Origin: Anaerolineales bacterium
GTDB taxonomy: Bacteria; Chloroflexota; Anaerolineae; Anaerolineales; UBA6663
NCBI GenBank assembly: GCA_017999235.1
Contig: JAGOBN010000288.1
Span: 1 to 5,882, forward strand
Length of the DNA: 5,882 nt
Direction of reading: 5' to 3'
Under the pieces are notes generated by a model that had not been told where the DNA came from, searched no databases, and saw only the letters and a list, made by a program, of their open reading frames with translations. This document shows positions 5,631-5,882 of this stretch, one piece after another. Numbering within the stretch: position 1 is the first letter of the stretch; every line of letters starts with the position of its first letter. The translations under genes and the position numbers were made by a program.

Positions 5631-5659
5631 TGCGTCTGACCCCCAAAAGGAGAGACGCA
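5631..5659 (+). promoter_or_regulatory. Strong ribosome binding site of the recombinase, flanked by an inverted repeat
   Basis: AGGAG (5648-5652) lies 8 nt before ATG 5661 and decides that start. TGCGTCT (5631-5637) and AGACGCA (5653-5659) are perfect 7-bp inverted arms with a 15-nt spacer, so the binding site would sit in the loop, right beside the stem and the start codon. It may be a translational switch or an operator. Confidence 0.6.
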
Positions 5660-5660
5660 A

Positions 5661-5882
5661 ATGGATCACAGCTCGTCGGGTTCGCACGGTTCGATGGGCC
5701 TGAAAAAGGCCATCCTCGGCTTCGTCCAGGCGAAAGAAGCCGAGGCCTTAAGCCCCCGCACCATCCAGTCGTATCAACTACATCTGGAAACATGGGCCCA
5801 ATATATGGGGGAGCGTTCTGTCAACGGAATCACGGCCCAAGACGTTCGCGCCTACCTCGCCTACTTACGCACCGAGTACGTC
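5661..5882 (+). CDS. Tyrosine recombinase/integrase, N-terminal core-binding domain, partial (runs off right edge)
   Basis: The frame is open from ATG 5661 for 74 codons to the window end. After a Ser/Gly-rich start (residues 2-11), residues 13-72 fit the SAM-like core-binding domain of phage integrases and XerC/D: a first helix (KKAILGFVQAKEAEALS), then SPRTIQSYQLHLETWAQYM (31-49), where S/T-x-x-T-x-x-x-Y is the familiar pattern, and ITAQDVRAYLAYLR (57-70). The catalytic domain (R..K..HxxR..H..Y) lies outside, so activity cannot be judged. The AGGAG site supports this start; Met12 is a weaker alternative. It reads away from the tRNA-fMet gene, 93 nt downstream. Its base composition looks less GC-biased than the kinase gene (not measured), consistent with transfer. 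It may belong to an element integrated at the tRNA, or be an orphan recombinase. Confidence 0.85.
   Translation, partial: MDHSSSGSHGSMGLKKAILGFVQAKEAEALSPRTIQSYQLHLETWAQYMGERSVNGITAQDVRAYLAYLRTEYV

Noticed and set aside
5527..5793. Minus-strand frame ending in VAGVGFEPTTSGL
   Set aside because: This peptide is the well-known false translation of the antisense of a tRNA T arm; it covers tRNA-fMet, its terminator and the recombinase start.

Overview
The window is a very GC-rich bacterial chromosome segment. Several traits suggest the Chloroflexota, perhaps an Anaerolineae-like lineage: a Thr/Pro/Ala-rich lipoprotein, a GAF/coiled-coil sensor kinase whose H-box carries the stretch DLLLGESVGILG, and a DivIC/FtsB-like protein ending in an NWSLWYAAFF motif. 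This placement is inference from sequence style and memory of families, not from a search.

Layout. Bases 1-335 (minus strand) hold the N-terminal 111 residues of a secreted lipoprotein that runs off the left edge. Bases 374-4675 (minus) are one giant gene for a membrane-anchored sensor histidine-kinase-like protein: about seven membrane helices, a GAF domain with a four-cysteine cluster, roughly 760 residues of mostly coiled coil, then HisKA and HATPase_c domains. The lipoprotein starts 38 nt after the kinase stop on the same strand, so the two probably form an operon read from an extended -10 promoter near 4716-4724. The expected phosphoacceptor histidine of the kinase is a glutamine.

Bases 4712-4848 are a divergent intergenic region. 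From 4784 rightwards all features are on the plus strand: promoter, tRNA-Leu(CAG), a strong intrinsic terminator, a short DivIC/FtsB-like gene (GTG start at 5015), a second promoter overlapping that gene's stop codon, an initiator tRNA-fMet(CAT), a second strong terminator, and from 5661 the N-terminus of a tyrosine recombinase that runs off the right edge.

How it fits together. The left half is a signalling/envelope operon. The middle is housekeeping translation and division genes, with the small division-like gene squeezed between two tRNA units and lacking an obvious promoter of its own. The right edge may be the start of an integrated element next to the initiator tRNA gene, or an orphan recombinase. 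No CRISPR array, rRNA, riboswitch or insertion sequence was recognised. The two features most worth attention are the missing phosphoacceptor histidine and the GAF cysteine cluster.
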